NCBI RefSeq assembly: GCF_029223485.1
Contig: NZ_JARHTP010000021.1
Span: 124,001 to 188,000 of the forward strand
Origin: Streptomyces coacervatus
GTDB lineage: Bacteria > Actinomycetota > Actinomycetes > Streptomycetales > Streptomycetaceae
DNA: 64,000 nt
Direction of reading: 5' to 3'
How positions within the stretch are numbered: position 1 is the stretch's first letter; each line of letters opens with the position of its first letter. The notes beneath the pieces are model-generated. The model worked only from the letters and a program-made list of their open reading frames with translations. It was not told the DNA's origin and made no database searches. Made by a program: the position numbers and the translations under genes. Positions 24,344 through 33,164 of this stretch are shown one piece after another.

Positions 24344-24528
24344 ACCTGCCTCCAGTTGAGTAATCCAGCCTCATCCCCACCGCGGCCCCGCTAGGGTCTC
24401 GAAAGAAGTTACGAGAATCGTGCGCTTGGCCGTCAGGGGGGACGGACGCCGTACGGGGCGTACCTCCCCTTTGCATGCCATACGGCCGTCATCCGGCACG
24501 AGGTTCAACAGGGAGGGGCACCACCGTC

Positions 24529-26292
24529 ATGGGACGTCACAGCTTGCCCGATCAGTATGGGGCGGGCGGCAGCGACCCCCGTCCACGCGCGCGGCTGCGC
24601 ACGGTGGCCGTCGCGACGGTGCTCGTCCTCACCATCGCCGGCGGCACTGCGGGCGCGGTCAAGAGCGGGCTGCTGTCGTTCGGCTCCTCCTGCCAGGACG
24701 ACCCGGTGCGGCTCGAACTGGCCGCCTCGCCGGACATCGCGCCCGCCCTCACGGCCGCGGCGCAGCAGGCCCGGCGCAGCGACATCACCTCCGACGGCCG
24801 CTGTGTCGCGGTCACCGTGACCGCGCGCGACTCGTACAAGGTCGCGGACGCGCTCGCCGCCGGCAAGAAGCCCGATGCGCAGCTGTGGGTGCCGGACTCG
24901 GACCTGTGGATCGACCGGATCACGGCGGACAACGGCCCGATCGACGTGACTCCGGTGGGCGCGGTCGCCTCGACGCCCATCGGTGTGGCGATGGTTCCCA
25001 CGGCCGCGAAGTCGCTGGGATGGCCGAAGAAGACGTACAGCTGGCTCGACCTGGTCGGCGCCGCCATGCAGGGCGACTCGCTCAGGCTCGGTGCGGCCGA
25101 TCCCGCGCGCAGCGCCGCCGGGCTGCTCGCCCTCACCCAACTCGGCACGGCCGCCGCCGGGCACAAGGGCGGCGACACCCAGGCCGCGGCCATGATGAAG
25201 ACGCTGTCGCAGCGCACCTCGGACAGCGACAGCCAGGTCGTGGACACGCTGCCCCGTGACTCCTCGGGCACCGAGCTGGGCAACCCGAAACGGAACCAGG
25301 CGGTGGTCCTGTCCGAGCAGGCGGCGTACTCGTACAACGCCTCGGCCGACAGCGGCAGCAGCCTGGACATGTTCTATCCGAAGGACGGCTCGCCCCGGCT
25401 CGACTACCCGTTCGCGACGGTCGACGACCTGTCGACCGACGAGAGCCGGGCCGCTCTGCGGTTCATCAACTATCTGCGGCAGCCGGCGCAGCTGCGGCTG
25501 CTGGAGAAGTACGGCTTCCGCACCTCCGACGAGGAGGCGCCGAAGACGGTGGTCGCCGGGGCGGGCGGCAGCAGCCCGCAGCCGTACGCCGAATCCGCTC
25601 CCCAGCCGGCCTCGGACGTCGCACTCCAGGAGACCCTCGGCACGTGGACGATCACCGTGCAGAGCGCCCGGATCACCACGGTCGTGGACGCGTCCTCGTC
25701 GATGTCCGAGCCGGTGCCGGGGACCGGCCAGTCACGCATGGACGTCACCAAGGGGTCCCTGCTGCAGGCCCTCGCCACCTTCACGCCCGACGACGAGATC
25801 GGCCTGTGGGAGTTCTCCACGAAGCTGGACGGCGCCAAGGACTACCGCGTCCTGGTGCCGACCGAGCGCCTCGGCGACCAGAAGGCCGGCGGCACCCAGC
25901 GCGACCGGCTGTCGGCGGCCTTCAGCGCCCTCGAACCCGTCCCCCACGGGGCCACCGGGCTCTACGACACCACGCTCGCCGCATACAAGGCGGCAACGTC
26001 GTCCTACGCCAAGGGGAAGTTCAACGCCCTGGTCATCCTGACCGACGGCGTCAACCAGGACCCGGGCAGCATCTCCCGCCCCGACCTCATCACCCAGCTC
26101 CAGAAGCTCACCAACCCCGCGCGCCCGGTACCGCTCATCATGATCGCCGTGGGCCCCGACGCCGACCGCTCGGAGGCCGAGCAGATCGCCGAGGCAACGG
26201 GCGGCTCGGGCCAGTCGGTCAGCAACCCTTCACAGATCCAGTCGGTGATGTTGAAGGCGATAGTGGCGGCGGGGTCGAAAGGCGACGACTGA
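24529..26292 (+). CDS. Membrane-anchored solute-binding/von Willebrand A domain protein
   Basis: Encodes 587 aa from ATG 24529, preceded by GGGAGGGG. A single N-terminal membrane segment (AVATVLVLTIAGGTAGAV) would anchor an extracellular protein. Residues 55-345 resemble a periplasmic-binding fold of molybdate/phosphate type. The C-terminal VWA domain begins near residue 380 with the MIDAS motif VVDASSSMS and later LVILTDGVNQD. VWA domains bind metal ions and protein partners. This architecture is common in actinobacteria and its role is not established. Confidence 0.85.
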   Translation: MGRHSLPDQYGAGGSDPRPRARLRTVAVATVLVLTIAGGTAGAVKSGLLSFGSSCQDDPVRLELAASPDIAPALTAAAQQARRSDITSDGRCVAVTVTARDSYKVADALAAGKKPDAQLWVPDSDLWIDRITADNGPIDVTPVGAVASTPIGVAMVPTAAKSLGWPKKTYSWLDLVGAAMQGDSLRLGAADPARSAAGLLALTQLGTAAAGHKGGDTQAAAMMKTLSQRTSDSDSQVVDTLPRDSSGTELGNPKRNQAVVLSEQAAYSYNASADSGSSLDMFYPKDGSPRLDYPFATVDDLSTDESRAALRFINYLRQPAQLRLLEKYGFRTSDEEAPKTVVAGAGGSSPQPYAESAPQPASDVALQETLGTWTITVQSARITTVVDASSSMSEPVPGTGQSRMDVTKGSLLQALATFTPDDEIGLWEFSTKLDGAKDYRVLVPTERLGDQKAGGTQRDRLSAAFSALEPVPHGATGLYDTTLAAYKAATSSYAKGKFNALVILTDGVNQDPGSISRPDLITQLQKLTNPARPVPLIMIAVGPDADRSEAEQIAEATGGSGQSVSNPSQIQSVMLKAIVAAGSKGDD

Positions 26293-26324
26293 GCGGGGCG
26301 GGCAAATTCCGCTACGGTTCGGCA

Positions 26325-26405
26325 GCGCGCCCTGAAGGGGCGCGGGGAACTGCGCGACCAGCCCCGACGGCGCTGCACACGATCGACGGCCCCGCGGCGG
26401 AGCCG
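26325..26405 (+). repeat. Dispersed 3'-end element, copy 3 (long form)
   Basis: GCGCCC-tgaa-GGGGCGC forms the stem, followed by GGGGAACTGCGCGACCAGCC and a variable tail containing ACACGATCGACGG and GCGGCGGAGCCGC. It starts about 33 bp after the VWA gene stop and in the same sense. Confidence 0.7.
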
Positions 26406-26433
26406 CAAATGGCACAGCTCCCCGGAGCACCAC

Positions 26434-27951
26434 TCAACCCAGCGGCACAACCTCCGGCAGCCCCACCGGCCACGTATGCACCGGCTCCCCCAGATGCATC
26501 AGCTCGCAATACCTCCGCGTCGTCGCCGCCAGTGCCGCATCGCGCGACAGCCCCGTCTCCAGCGCCCGATGGAACGTCGCCGCCTGCCAGGTCGCACCGT
26601 TGACCCGGCGCCGGCAGCGCTCGTCGATGACGCCCAGGTAGAGGTCCCGGTCGGCGGGTTCGACGCCCCACGCGTCCAGGCCCGCCTCGGCCAGCGGCAG
26701 CAGCTCGTCGCGTACCAGGCTCACGGCGTCGACCTGTGCCGTGCCGCCGTACCGGCCGCGCCGCGGCCACTCCAGACGGGCGTCGATGCCGTGCTTGCAG
26801 GCGGCGTCGAAGTTGGCGGCGGCCGCCTCGAAGGGCAGCCGGGTCCACACCGGCCGCGACTCCTCGGCGAGGGCGCGGACAAGGCCGTAGTAGAAGGCCG
26901 CGTTGGCGATGACGTCGGTGACGGTGGGCCCGGCGGGCAGGACGCGGTTCTCGACGCGCAGATGCGGGACGCCGTCGGCGATGCCGTAGACCGGGCGGTT
27001 CCAGCGGTACACCGTGCCGTTGTGCAGGACGAGTTCGTGCAGCTTGGGGATGCCTCCCGCGTCGAGGACGTCGAGGGGGTCCTCCTCGTCGCAGATCGGC
27101 AGCAGGGCAGGGAAGTAGCGGAGGTTCTCCTCGAAGAGGTCGTGGGCGGAGGAGATCCAGCGCTCTCCGAACCAGGTGCGCGGGCGCACCCCTTGGGCCT
27201 GCAGCTCCGGCGGGCGGGTGTCGGTGGACTGCTGGAACAGCGGGGGCCTGGACTCGCGCCACAGCTCACGGCCGAACAGGAAGGGCGAGTTGGCGCCGAC
27301 GGCGATCTGGGCGGCGGCGACGGCCTGCGCGGCGTTCCAGACGTCGGCGAAGCGGCCCGGGGTGACCTGAAGGTGCAGCTGCACGGAGGTGCAGGCGGCC
27401 TCCGGGACGATGGACTTCGAGGTGCAGGTGAGGCGCTCCACGCCGTCGATGTCGAGGGCGAAGTCCTCGCCGCGGGCGGCCACGATCTGTTCGTTGAGCA
27501 GGGCGTAGCGGTCGACGTCGGAGAGGTTGGAGGAGACCAGGTCGTCCGGGTCGAGGGTCGGCAGAATGCCGATCATCACGATTCCCGCGTCGAGCTCGCC
27601 CGCTTTTCGATGGGCATATGCCAGCGAAGTCCTCAGTTCCTCCGTGAGCCGGTCGAATACCCGACCGCCCAATCGATGTGGGGCTATGTTGACTTCCAGA
27701 TTGAACCTGGCGAGTTCTGTTTGGAAATCACGGCTTGCGATCCGCTCCAGGACCTGAGCATTGAGCATTTTCGGCATACCGTCGCCGCCGGCCAGATTCA
27801 GTTCGATCTCCAGGCCCATGAGATTCTTCGGGCGGTCGAACCGCTTCTGGTCCAGGAGCCGCTCCAGTCCCGTCAGGCACCGGCGGAGCTTGTCGCGGTA
27901 GTGCTGCCGATCGGACAGGTCGAACCGCCCGGCCACGACCTTCTCCCCCAT
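26434..27951 (-). CDS. Glutamate-cysteine ligase-like (GCS2) carboxylate-amine ligase
   Basis: Encodes 505 aa from ATG 27951, with GAGGAGGG upstream. MGLEIELNLAGGDGMPKM is the glutamate-binding opening of the GCS2 family, and ARFNLEVNIAP, TSVQLHLQV and PHLRVENRVLPAGPT follow. GCS2 enzymes join an amino acid to a gamma-carboxylate using ATP. Actinobacteria make mycothiol rather than glutathione, so the product is probably another gamma-glutamyl compound; the 505-aa length is the common actinobacterial form and lies outside an ergothioneine cluster. Confidence 0.85.
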   Translation of the reverse strand: MGEKVVAGRFDLSDRQHYRDKLRRCLTGLERLLDQKRFDRPKNLMGLEIELNLAGGDGMPKMLNAQVLERIASRDFQTELARFNLEVNIAPHRLGGRVFDRLTEELRTSLAYAHRKAGELDAGIVMIGILPTLDPDDLVSSNLSDVDRYALLNEQIVAARGEDFALDIDGVERLTCTSKSIVPEAACTSVQLHLQVTPGRFADVWNAAQAVAAAQIAVGANSPFLFGRELWRESRPPLFQQSTDTRPPELQAQGVRPRTWFGERWISSAHDLFEENLRYFPALLPICDEEDPLDVLDAGGIPKLHELVLHNGTVYRWNRPVYGIADGVPHLRVENRVLPAGPTVTDVIANAAFYYGLVRALAEESRPVWTRLPFEAAAANFDAACKHGIDARLEWPRRGRYGGTAQVDAVSLVRDELLPLAEAGLDAWGVEPADRDLYLGVIDERCRRRVNGATWQAATFHRALETGLSRDAALAATTRRYCELMHLGEPVHTWPVGLPEVVPLG

Positions 27952-28501
27952 CGAAGCGTCCCTCCTCGAATGAGCGGCCCGAGGATCCGGCCGCCGGTGT
28001 CGGGTCACGTGGGATGATGCCCAGCCGCAGCGATCGATAACGTCCCCGCGCGAGCCCGCCGCCCGCTACCCTGTTGACGTGACCGGTGGCACATTCACCA
28101 GGCATGGGGCACAGCGCAGTTTCGGGCCGTCGACGAACTAGTGAAAAACGCCGACGAGAATTGGCCGACCGCTTCCCGGGTATTTTGCGAGGTCATCGAC
28201 GCAAGGCCGGACCGGAATCGGGATGATTCCCACGTATCGCCGACCGGATGCGCCCTTGTCGAGTACACCGGAAACGGCTAGACGAAACACTGTCTGAACA
28301 CAGGTCGTATAAACTCCGCGAACAAGACAGAGGGTTGGCGCCCGCGGTCATGGAACCTGCCGTCGAGGTGACGTGCGGCAGGCCTCACCCACACTCCTCG
28401 TTCCCAGGCCCCGGCCCCCGCCCCTCTGGCCCCGTGAGCAGACAGCGCCGTCCGCCCCCGCCCTCGCGCCACCGTGCCTGTCGAATGAGAGGCGACCCAC
28501 C
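27952..28501. other. 550-bp intergenic region without a supported gene
   Basis: Base composition is lower in GC than the surroundings around 28130-28330, with AT-rich words such as TCGTATAAACTCC. Reading frames here have poor codon bias. The region must hold promoters for the leftward ligase and the rightward 28502 gene; TTGACG at 28074 is a possible -35 without a convincing -10. I see no tRNA or structured RNA. Confidence 0.5.
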
Positions 28502-29086
28502 ATGCCGCTGCATGTCCCCCCGGCTCCCGCGCCCGCGCTTCGCACCGTCCTCACCGCACTCGGTTCCCCCACCGCAGTCCGTGAGGCCCGCACCCCGTCC
28601 CTGCTGCACTCCCAGGGGCCCGCCACCCCCGAACTCCCGTTGCCCGTGCACGTATTGGACCATCTCAGCCCCGCGGGCGCGTCCGCCACCCGGCTGGCCG
28701 GGTGGCGCTTCCTGATCCGCTGCGGCGAGCGTTCGGTGGCCGCCGCCGACACCATGCTGACCCCGGACGGCTGGGCCTTCTCGCGCTTCTTCGAGGGCCC
28801 CTACATCGCCTCCACCGAGCGCGCCCTGCGGCAGGCGGAGACGATGGCACAGCCCTACCAGCCGCGGCTGCTCTCGGTGCCCAGCCTGTACATGCTCACG
28901 CTGTGGCTGCACGGCGACTGCACCGCGGACGGCGCCACCGGCCACCCCGCCGCCACGGATCTGCTCGTCCCGCTGGCGCCGGCGCCGCCCGGCATCGCGG
29001 CCCACCGCCCGCACCGCGTCGCCGAGCTGCTCCCGGTCCTGACCCATCGGGTGACTCCGATCCCGCTACTGGGCTCGCCCGCCTGA
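28502..29086 (+). CDS. Conserved Streptomyces protein of unknown function
   Basis: Encodes 194 aa from ATG 28502, with GAGAGGCG upstream. Strong GC3 bias and an orderly sequence support it: a Pro/Ala-rich N-terminus, then WRFLIRCGERSVAAADTMLT, FEGPYIASTERALRQAE and PRLLSVPSLYMLTLWL. No signal peptide, membrane helix or known motif. It is followed by a very strong terminator, so it is probably a single-gene unit. I do not recognise a function. Confidence 0.7.
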   Translation: MPLHVPPAPAPALRTVLTALGSPTAVREARTPSLLHSQGPATPELPLPVHVLDHLSPAGASATRLAGWRFLIRCGERSVAAADTMLTPDGWAFSRFFEGPYIASTERALRQAETMAQPYQPRLLSVPSLYMLTLWLHGDCTADGATGHPAATDLLVPLAPAPPGIAAHRPHRVAELLPVLTHRVTPIPLLGSPA

Positions 29087-29118
29087 ACACCCCCCGCCAC
29101 CCCCGCCGTCACATCCTT

Positions 29119-29154
29119 CGTACCCCGCCCCGGAATTCCGGGCAGCGGGGTACG
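29119..29154 (+). terminator. Strong hairpin terminator with T-rich tail
   Basis: CGTACCCCGC and GCGGGGTACG form a 10-bp outer stem; the interior contains CCCGGAATTCCGGG, itself a perfect 14-bp palindrome. ACGCTTTTCT follows. It starts 33 bp after the preceding stop. Confidence 0.85.
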
Positions 29155-29186
29155 ACGCTTTTCTCCTCCATCCTCCTCGGCAATTC

Positions 29187-29218
29187 GCTCGTACGAGCAA
29201 CCAATTGCTCGTACGAGC
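29187..29218. promoter_or_regulatory. Two identical 12-bp palindromes spaced two helical turns apart
   Basis: GCTCGTACGAGC occurs at 29187-29198 and again at 29207-29218, start to start 20 bp. Each is a perfect palindrome, and flanks AATTCG and CCGAAT extend the overall dyad symmetry. This looks like a cooperative operator for a dimeric regulator; it lies 275 bp upstream of the DUF5999 start and after a terminator. The regulator is not identifiable. Confidence 0.5.
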
Positions 29219-29492
29219 CGAATAGGGCGCCTGACCTGTACGGACTAGCCCCATCCGGCCACCGAGAACCACCCGAAGTGACAGTGCACTTCGACTGAAC
29301 CGTCCGCACGGGGGATGCGTCCTCAACCTGTGAGAAGCGGTGCTGCGAAATCCCTGCGGATTGACGCTCGTGGGGCAACACTGGGACTGGACCGACTTAT
29401 CACTACGGGGGGCGGTCATGAACGGAGCTTCAAGCCGCGGGACAGACACAACAGCCATCTCACACTTCACGACAGAGCGAAAGATCCCATCA

Positions 29493-29699
29493 ATGTGCCA
29501 GCACCAGCCACCGTGTCCGACAGCCGACTCCGCCGACCGGGAATCCGCCCGACTTGTGGCGCACCACCCGGAGCAGGGATGGAGCCTGCTGTGCAACGGC
29601 GTTCTGCTCTTCGAGGACACCGGTGAGCTCCTGCCCGACGGCCAGATCATCGCGCCGCACCGCCCGGTGGGCGCCGGCCAGGTGATGACGGCCGCCTGA
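29493..29699 (+). CDS. DUF5999 family small protein
   Basis: Encodes 68 aa from ATG 29493. The N-terminus MCQHQPPCPTADSADRESA and the segment GWSLLCNGVLLFEDTGELLP match the small Streptomyces family DUF5999, with two closely spaced Cys at the start (MCQHQPPC) that could bind a metal. An upstream in-frame ATG at 29418 has a better ribosome site (ACGGGGGG) and would give 93 aa, so the start is uncertain. Function unknown. Confidence 0.75.
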   Translation: MCQHQPPCPTADSADRESARLVAHHPEQGWSLLCNGVLLFEDTGELLPDGQIIAPHRPVGAGQVMTAA

Positions 29700-29914
29700 G
29701 CGGCACCGGGCGGTACGCCACACCGTCCGGAGATCTGAGGGGCCGGTCGCAAGGACACGCTGCGAACCGGCCCCGACGCATGTCCGGAGGCGATCACTCC
29801 GCGTAGTTCCGTGAGCGTACTGCGGTCATGGCCGTTCCCCGACCCGATCACCCTTCCCCTGGGCAGCCGCTTCCCGGAAGGCTTCTGGAAGCTTCGCGGC
29901 ATGCGTCGACGGAG

Positions 29915-30238
29915 ATGGGGGAATTGCCAGGCACGGTCGTGTCCGCGATGCTCGGCCGCTCGGGCGACGCCCGCGCGTGGATGCGGAACCTGCGGGCCCG
30001 CGCCTCCGACGGCGTCATCCTCGTCGCCTCGGCGCTGGAGCCGGTCCTGCACGGGTGGTCGTCGACCCGGCGGCCTCCCCCGCCCTCGACGTCCCCACCA
30101 TCGGCGCCGCCAACTCGTCGGGCGGCATGGCGGCCACCGAGCACCTGCTGTCCCTGGGGCATCGCGGGATCACCCCGAGTGGAGCTGGGCACGGAGCTGG
30201 TGGTGCGGTCCAGCGCCGCACCACCCTCGATGCCGTGA
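29915..30238 (+). pseudogene. Remnant of a LacI family regulator
   Basis: Fragments of the LacI ligand-binding domain appear in two frames. The first frame gives ARAWMRNLRARASDGVILVA near 29970-30030. A shift near 30050 continues in another frame with VVVDPAASPALDVPTIGAAN and MAATEHLLSLGHRGI to about 30174. The typical C-terminal end PRVELGTELVVRSSAAPP then returns in the first frame. The DNA-binding N-terminus and most of the effector domain are missing. It sits tail to tail with the xylanase gene, where a xylan-operon repressor would be expected. Confidence 0.8.
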
Positions 30239-30239
30239 G

Positions 30240-31283
30240 CTACTTCAGCGCATCCCTGATCGCGAAGTACGCCGGTTTCGGACGGAGTTGCTCGTCCCAG
30301 GGCAGCGCGGCGCCCTGACCGGGGAAGAACGCCGGGATCCACGAGTACTTGTCCGTGTAGTCCCATACGGTGATGCCGACGCACCGGCGGACGGCCAGGC
30401 ACGCCTTGGTCAGGTCCCGGTACCAGTCGGCCTGTTGGGCCTGCTTCTCCTCCGTCGCGGGCAGGATCATGCGTATGTCGACCTCGGTGAGCGCGGTGTC
30501 GAGGCCGAGCCGGGAGAAGCGGCGGAGGTTGTCCTCCAGGGTGGTCGGATAGCCGTACTGGAGGGCCAGATGGGCCTGGAGGCCGATGCCGTCGAGCGGG
30601 ACGTGCTGCGCCTGGAGATCCTTCGCCAGCTGGTAGTAGGCGTCCGACTTCGGGCCGACGGCCTCGATGTTGTAGTCGTTGAGGTAGAGCTTGGCGTGCG
30701 GGTCGGCCTGGTGGGCCCAGCGCAGGGCATCGGCGATGTAGCCGGGGCCGAGCATCTTGTACCAGAGGGTCTCGCGGTAGGTGCCGTCCTCGTTGAACGC
30801 CTCGTTGACTACGTCCCAGGAGTAGACCTTGCCGCGGTAGTGCCGTACCTCGGTCTGGATGTGCTTCTTCAGTACGGCCCTGAGCTCGTCCGCGGTCCAT
30901 TCGCGGCCGGTGAGCCAGCCCGGCAGCTGGCTGTGCCAGACGAGAGTGTGGGCGCGGACCCGCTGGTGGTTCTTGTGCGCGAGATTGACGATCTCGTCGC
31001 CGTTGGTCCAGTCGAAGACGCCCTGTTGGGGCTCGGTGGCGTACCACTTCATGCCGTTGCCGGGCGTGATCATGTCGAACTCGCTGCCGAGCAGGGCCGT
31101 ATAGGCGGTATCGGTGAGTTCGGGGTTGTCGGTGGCGCTGCCGAAGTAGCGGCCGTGGCGCTGCGCCAGTTCGGCGAGGGTGGCGGGCCGGTCATGGGCC
31201 TGCGCGGGGGTGCCGGTGGTGAGGCCGGCGGCGACCAGGGCGGTGGCGAGAGCACCGACGAGTCTGAGGCGGTTCTTGGGCAT
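30240..31283 (-). CDS. Secreted endo-1,4-beta-xylanase, glycoside hydrolase family 10
   Basis: Encodes 347 aa from ATG 31283, with GAGGAG seven bases upstream. A signal peptide (LVGALATALVAAGLTTGTPAQA) directs export. The GH10 barrel is complete: DMITPGNGMKWYATEP, HTLVWHSQLPGWL, the acid/base Glu in WDVVNEAFNEDG and the nucleophile Glu in ALTEVDIRM. There is no carbohydrate-binding module after the catalytic domain. It cleaves internal xylan bonds outside the cell. It lies 46 bp downstream of the ABC permease on the same strand, so it is probably the last gene of that operon. Confidence 0.93.
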   Translation of the reverse strand: MPKNRLRLVGALATALVAAGLTTGTPAQAHDRPATLAELAQRHGRYFGSATDNPELTDTAYTALLGSEFDMITPGNGMKWYATEPQQGVFDWTNGDEIVNLAHKNHQRVRAHTLVWHSQLPGWLTGREWTADELRAVLKKHIQTEVRHYRGKVYSWDVVNEAFNEDGTYRETLWYKMLGPGYIADALRWAHQADPHAKLYLNDYNIEAVGPKSDAYYQLAKDLQAQHVPLDGIGLQAHLALQYGYPTTLEDNLRRFSRLGLDTALTEVDIRMILPATEEKQAQQADWYRDLTKACLAVRRCVGITVWDYTDKYSWIPAFFPGQGAALPWDEQLRPKPAYFAIRDALK

Positions 31284-31329
31284 GGTGCGACTCCTCACTG
31301 GGTGGGGTGCGGTGCCGTGTCGGCGCGCG

Positions 31330-32163
31330 TCATCCCTTCGTCGCGCCGGCGGTGAGGCCGCCGACGAGCTGCCGCTCGGCGACCGAATAGAAGGCGAGGG
31401 CGGGAACCATCGCGAGGACCAGGTAGGCGAACACGCGGGCGTACTCCGCCGAGTACTGCCCCTGGAACTGCTGGACGCCGATCGGCAGCGTCCACCATGT
31501 GTTGTCGGTGAACACCAGCAGCGGCAGGAAGAAGTTGTTCCAGCTGGTGACCACGGCGAGGACCGAGACGGTGCCGAGCGCGGGCCGCGCCATGGGCAGC
31601 AGTACCCGCCAGAAGAACCCGAAGGAGCTGCAGCCGTCGAGGGTGGCCGCCTCCTCCAGCTCGCCGGGGATCTGCCGGAAGAAGCCGCGCAGGATGATGA
31701 TGGTCATCGGCAGTGCGTAGGCGGCCTGCGGGAGGATCACGCCCAGCGGGTTGTCCAGCAGGTCCAGCGAACGCAGCAGCAGGAACAGCGGGAGCGCGGC
31801 CACCGCGAAGGGGAACATCAGCCCCATCGTGAAGAAGGTGAACAGCAACTCCCGCCCGCGGAAGGCGAATCGGGCGAAGGAGAAGGCCGCGAGCGCGGAC
31901 ACGGCAACGACGAGCACGGTCGTCGCCACGGCGATCAGCGTGCTGTTGCCGACCAGCCGCCAGAAGTCGCCCGAGCCGAGGATGTCGGTGTAGTTGCCGG
32001 TCAGCCAGTGCTCGGGCAGGCCGAAGGGGTTGCGGGAGAGCTCGGCGGTGGACTTGAAGCCGGAGAGGGCGGCGTACACAAGGGGTACGACCATCACCGC
32101 ACCGACGAGGACGAGGACCACGTGCAGCGGCACGGTCTGTACAGCCCTGGATTTACGGGTCAC
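31330..32163 (-). CDS. Sugar ABC transporter permease (MalG type)
   Basis: Encodes 277 aa from GTG 32163, overlapping the previous permease stop (GTGA). It has six membrane helices and the EAA loop that contacts the ATPase (ELEEAATLDGCSSFGFFWRVLLP). The second permease of a CUT1 importer usually has this form. No ATPase is encoded nearby, as is usual for Streptomyces CUT1 systems that share MsiK. The neighbouring xylanase suggests import of xylo-oligosaccharides. Confidence 0.9.
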   Translation of the reverse strand: MTRKSRAVQTVPLHVVLVLVGAVMVVPLVYAALSGFKSTAELSRNPFGLPEHWLTGNYTDILGSGDFWRLVGNSTLIAVATTVLVVAVSALAAFSFARFAFRGRELLFTFFTMGLMFPFAVAALPLFLLLRSLDLLDNPLGVILPQAAYALPMTIIILRGFFRQIPGELEEAATLDGCSSFGFFWRVLLPMARPALGTVSVLAVVTSWNNFFLPLLVFTDNTWWTLPIGVQQFQGQYSAEYARVFAYLVLAMVPALAFYSVAERQLVGGLTAGATKG

Positions 32164-33158
32164 TTGCCGTCCCCCCTCATCGTCGTGGTGGCCCCTTCGA
32201 GGTCGCGGCGGAGCACGAATCGCTGGTAGGCGAGGGCGAAGACGAGGCAGATGCCGAACATGACCACGCTGATCGCGCTGGCGTAGCCGACCTGGTAGCG
32301 CTTGAAGCCGTACTGGAACATGGTCACGGCCATCGTCTCGGAGTGGTGGTCGGGGCCGCCCTGGGTCACCACCCAGACCAGGTCGAAGAGTTGGATCGAC
32401 CCGATGACGGAGAGGAAGACGCTGATGCGCAGGGTGGGCGCGAGCAGCGGCAGGGTGACATTGCGGAACCGCTGCCAGGGACCCGCCCCGTCGATCAGCG
32501 CAGCCTCCGTCAACTCGGCCGGGATGGACTGGAGTCCGGCCAGGTAGAGCATCATGTGGAAGCCGAAGTACTTCCACATCATGACCAGGAACAGGGTCGC
32601 CATGACGTAGGAGGGATCGGCGAACCACTCCCCGCCCAGGCCGTCGAGGCCGATGGCGCCGAGGACATGGTCGGCCAGTCCGTCGCCCGGGGCGAAGACC
32701 ATGCTGAACAGGACGCCGGTGATGGCCTCGGACAGGACGTACGGCGCGAAGAACAGCATCCGGTACACGGCCCGGCCGCGCAGCCGCTGGTTGAGCGCCA
32801 CGGCCATGGCGAGCGCGAACGGCAGCTGCAGTGCGAGTGACAGCACGACCAGGACCAGGCAGCGCCACAGGTCTCCGAGGAAGACGTCGTCCTGGAAGAG
32901 CCGGGTGAAGTTGTCCGTGCCCGCGTAGTCGGAGGGCATGCCGAAGCCGCCCCAGCGGAAGAAGGCGGCGTAGAGGGCGAACAGCATGGGCAGCAGGACC
33001 AGGCCGATGAACAGCACCAGGGCGGGCACCTGGAAGCCGACCGCGGTGAGCCAGTTCAGCAGGCGCCGACGGGCCCGTCCCCGGGCCGACTTGGCGGCCG
33101 GGGAGGCGAGGGCGACGTCGGGGCCCGTCCGCTTGTCCGGAAGGAAGGTCGAGGTCAT
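32160..33158 (-). CDS. Sugar ABC transporter permease (MalF type)
   Basis: Encodes 332 aa with six main membrane helices after a basic N-terminal tail of about 35 residues. The EAA-loop is AELTEAALIDGAGPWQRFRNVTLP. It starts 6 bp after the stop of the substrate-binding gene and overlaps the next permease, so all three are translated from one mRNA. Its role is the first permease half of a CUT1 importer, probably for xylo-oligosaccharides. Confidence 0.9.
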   Translation of the reverse strand: MTSTFLPDKRTGPDVALASPAAKSARGRARRRLLNWLTAVGFQVPALVLFIGLVLLPMLFALYAAFFRWGGFGMPSDYAGTDNFTRLFQDDVFLGDLWRCLVLVVLSLALQLPFALAMAVALNQRLRGRAVYRMLFFAPYVLSEAITGVLFSMVFAPGDGLADHVLGAIGLDGLGGEWFADPSYVMATLFLVMMWKYFGFHMMLYLAGLQSIPAELTEAALIDGAGPWQRFRNVTLPLLAPTLRISVFLSVIGSIQLFDLVWVVTQGGPDHHSETMAVTMFQYGFKRYQVGYASAISVVMFGICLVFALAYQRFVLRRDLEGATTTMRGDGK

Positions 33159-33164
33159 GTCCGG

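Noticed and set aside
29066..30052. 328-codon minus-strand frame through the DUF5999 gene
   Set aside because: Runs antisense through the terminator, the palindromes and the LacI remnant; no start context, no codon bias and no motif.
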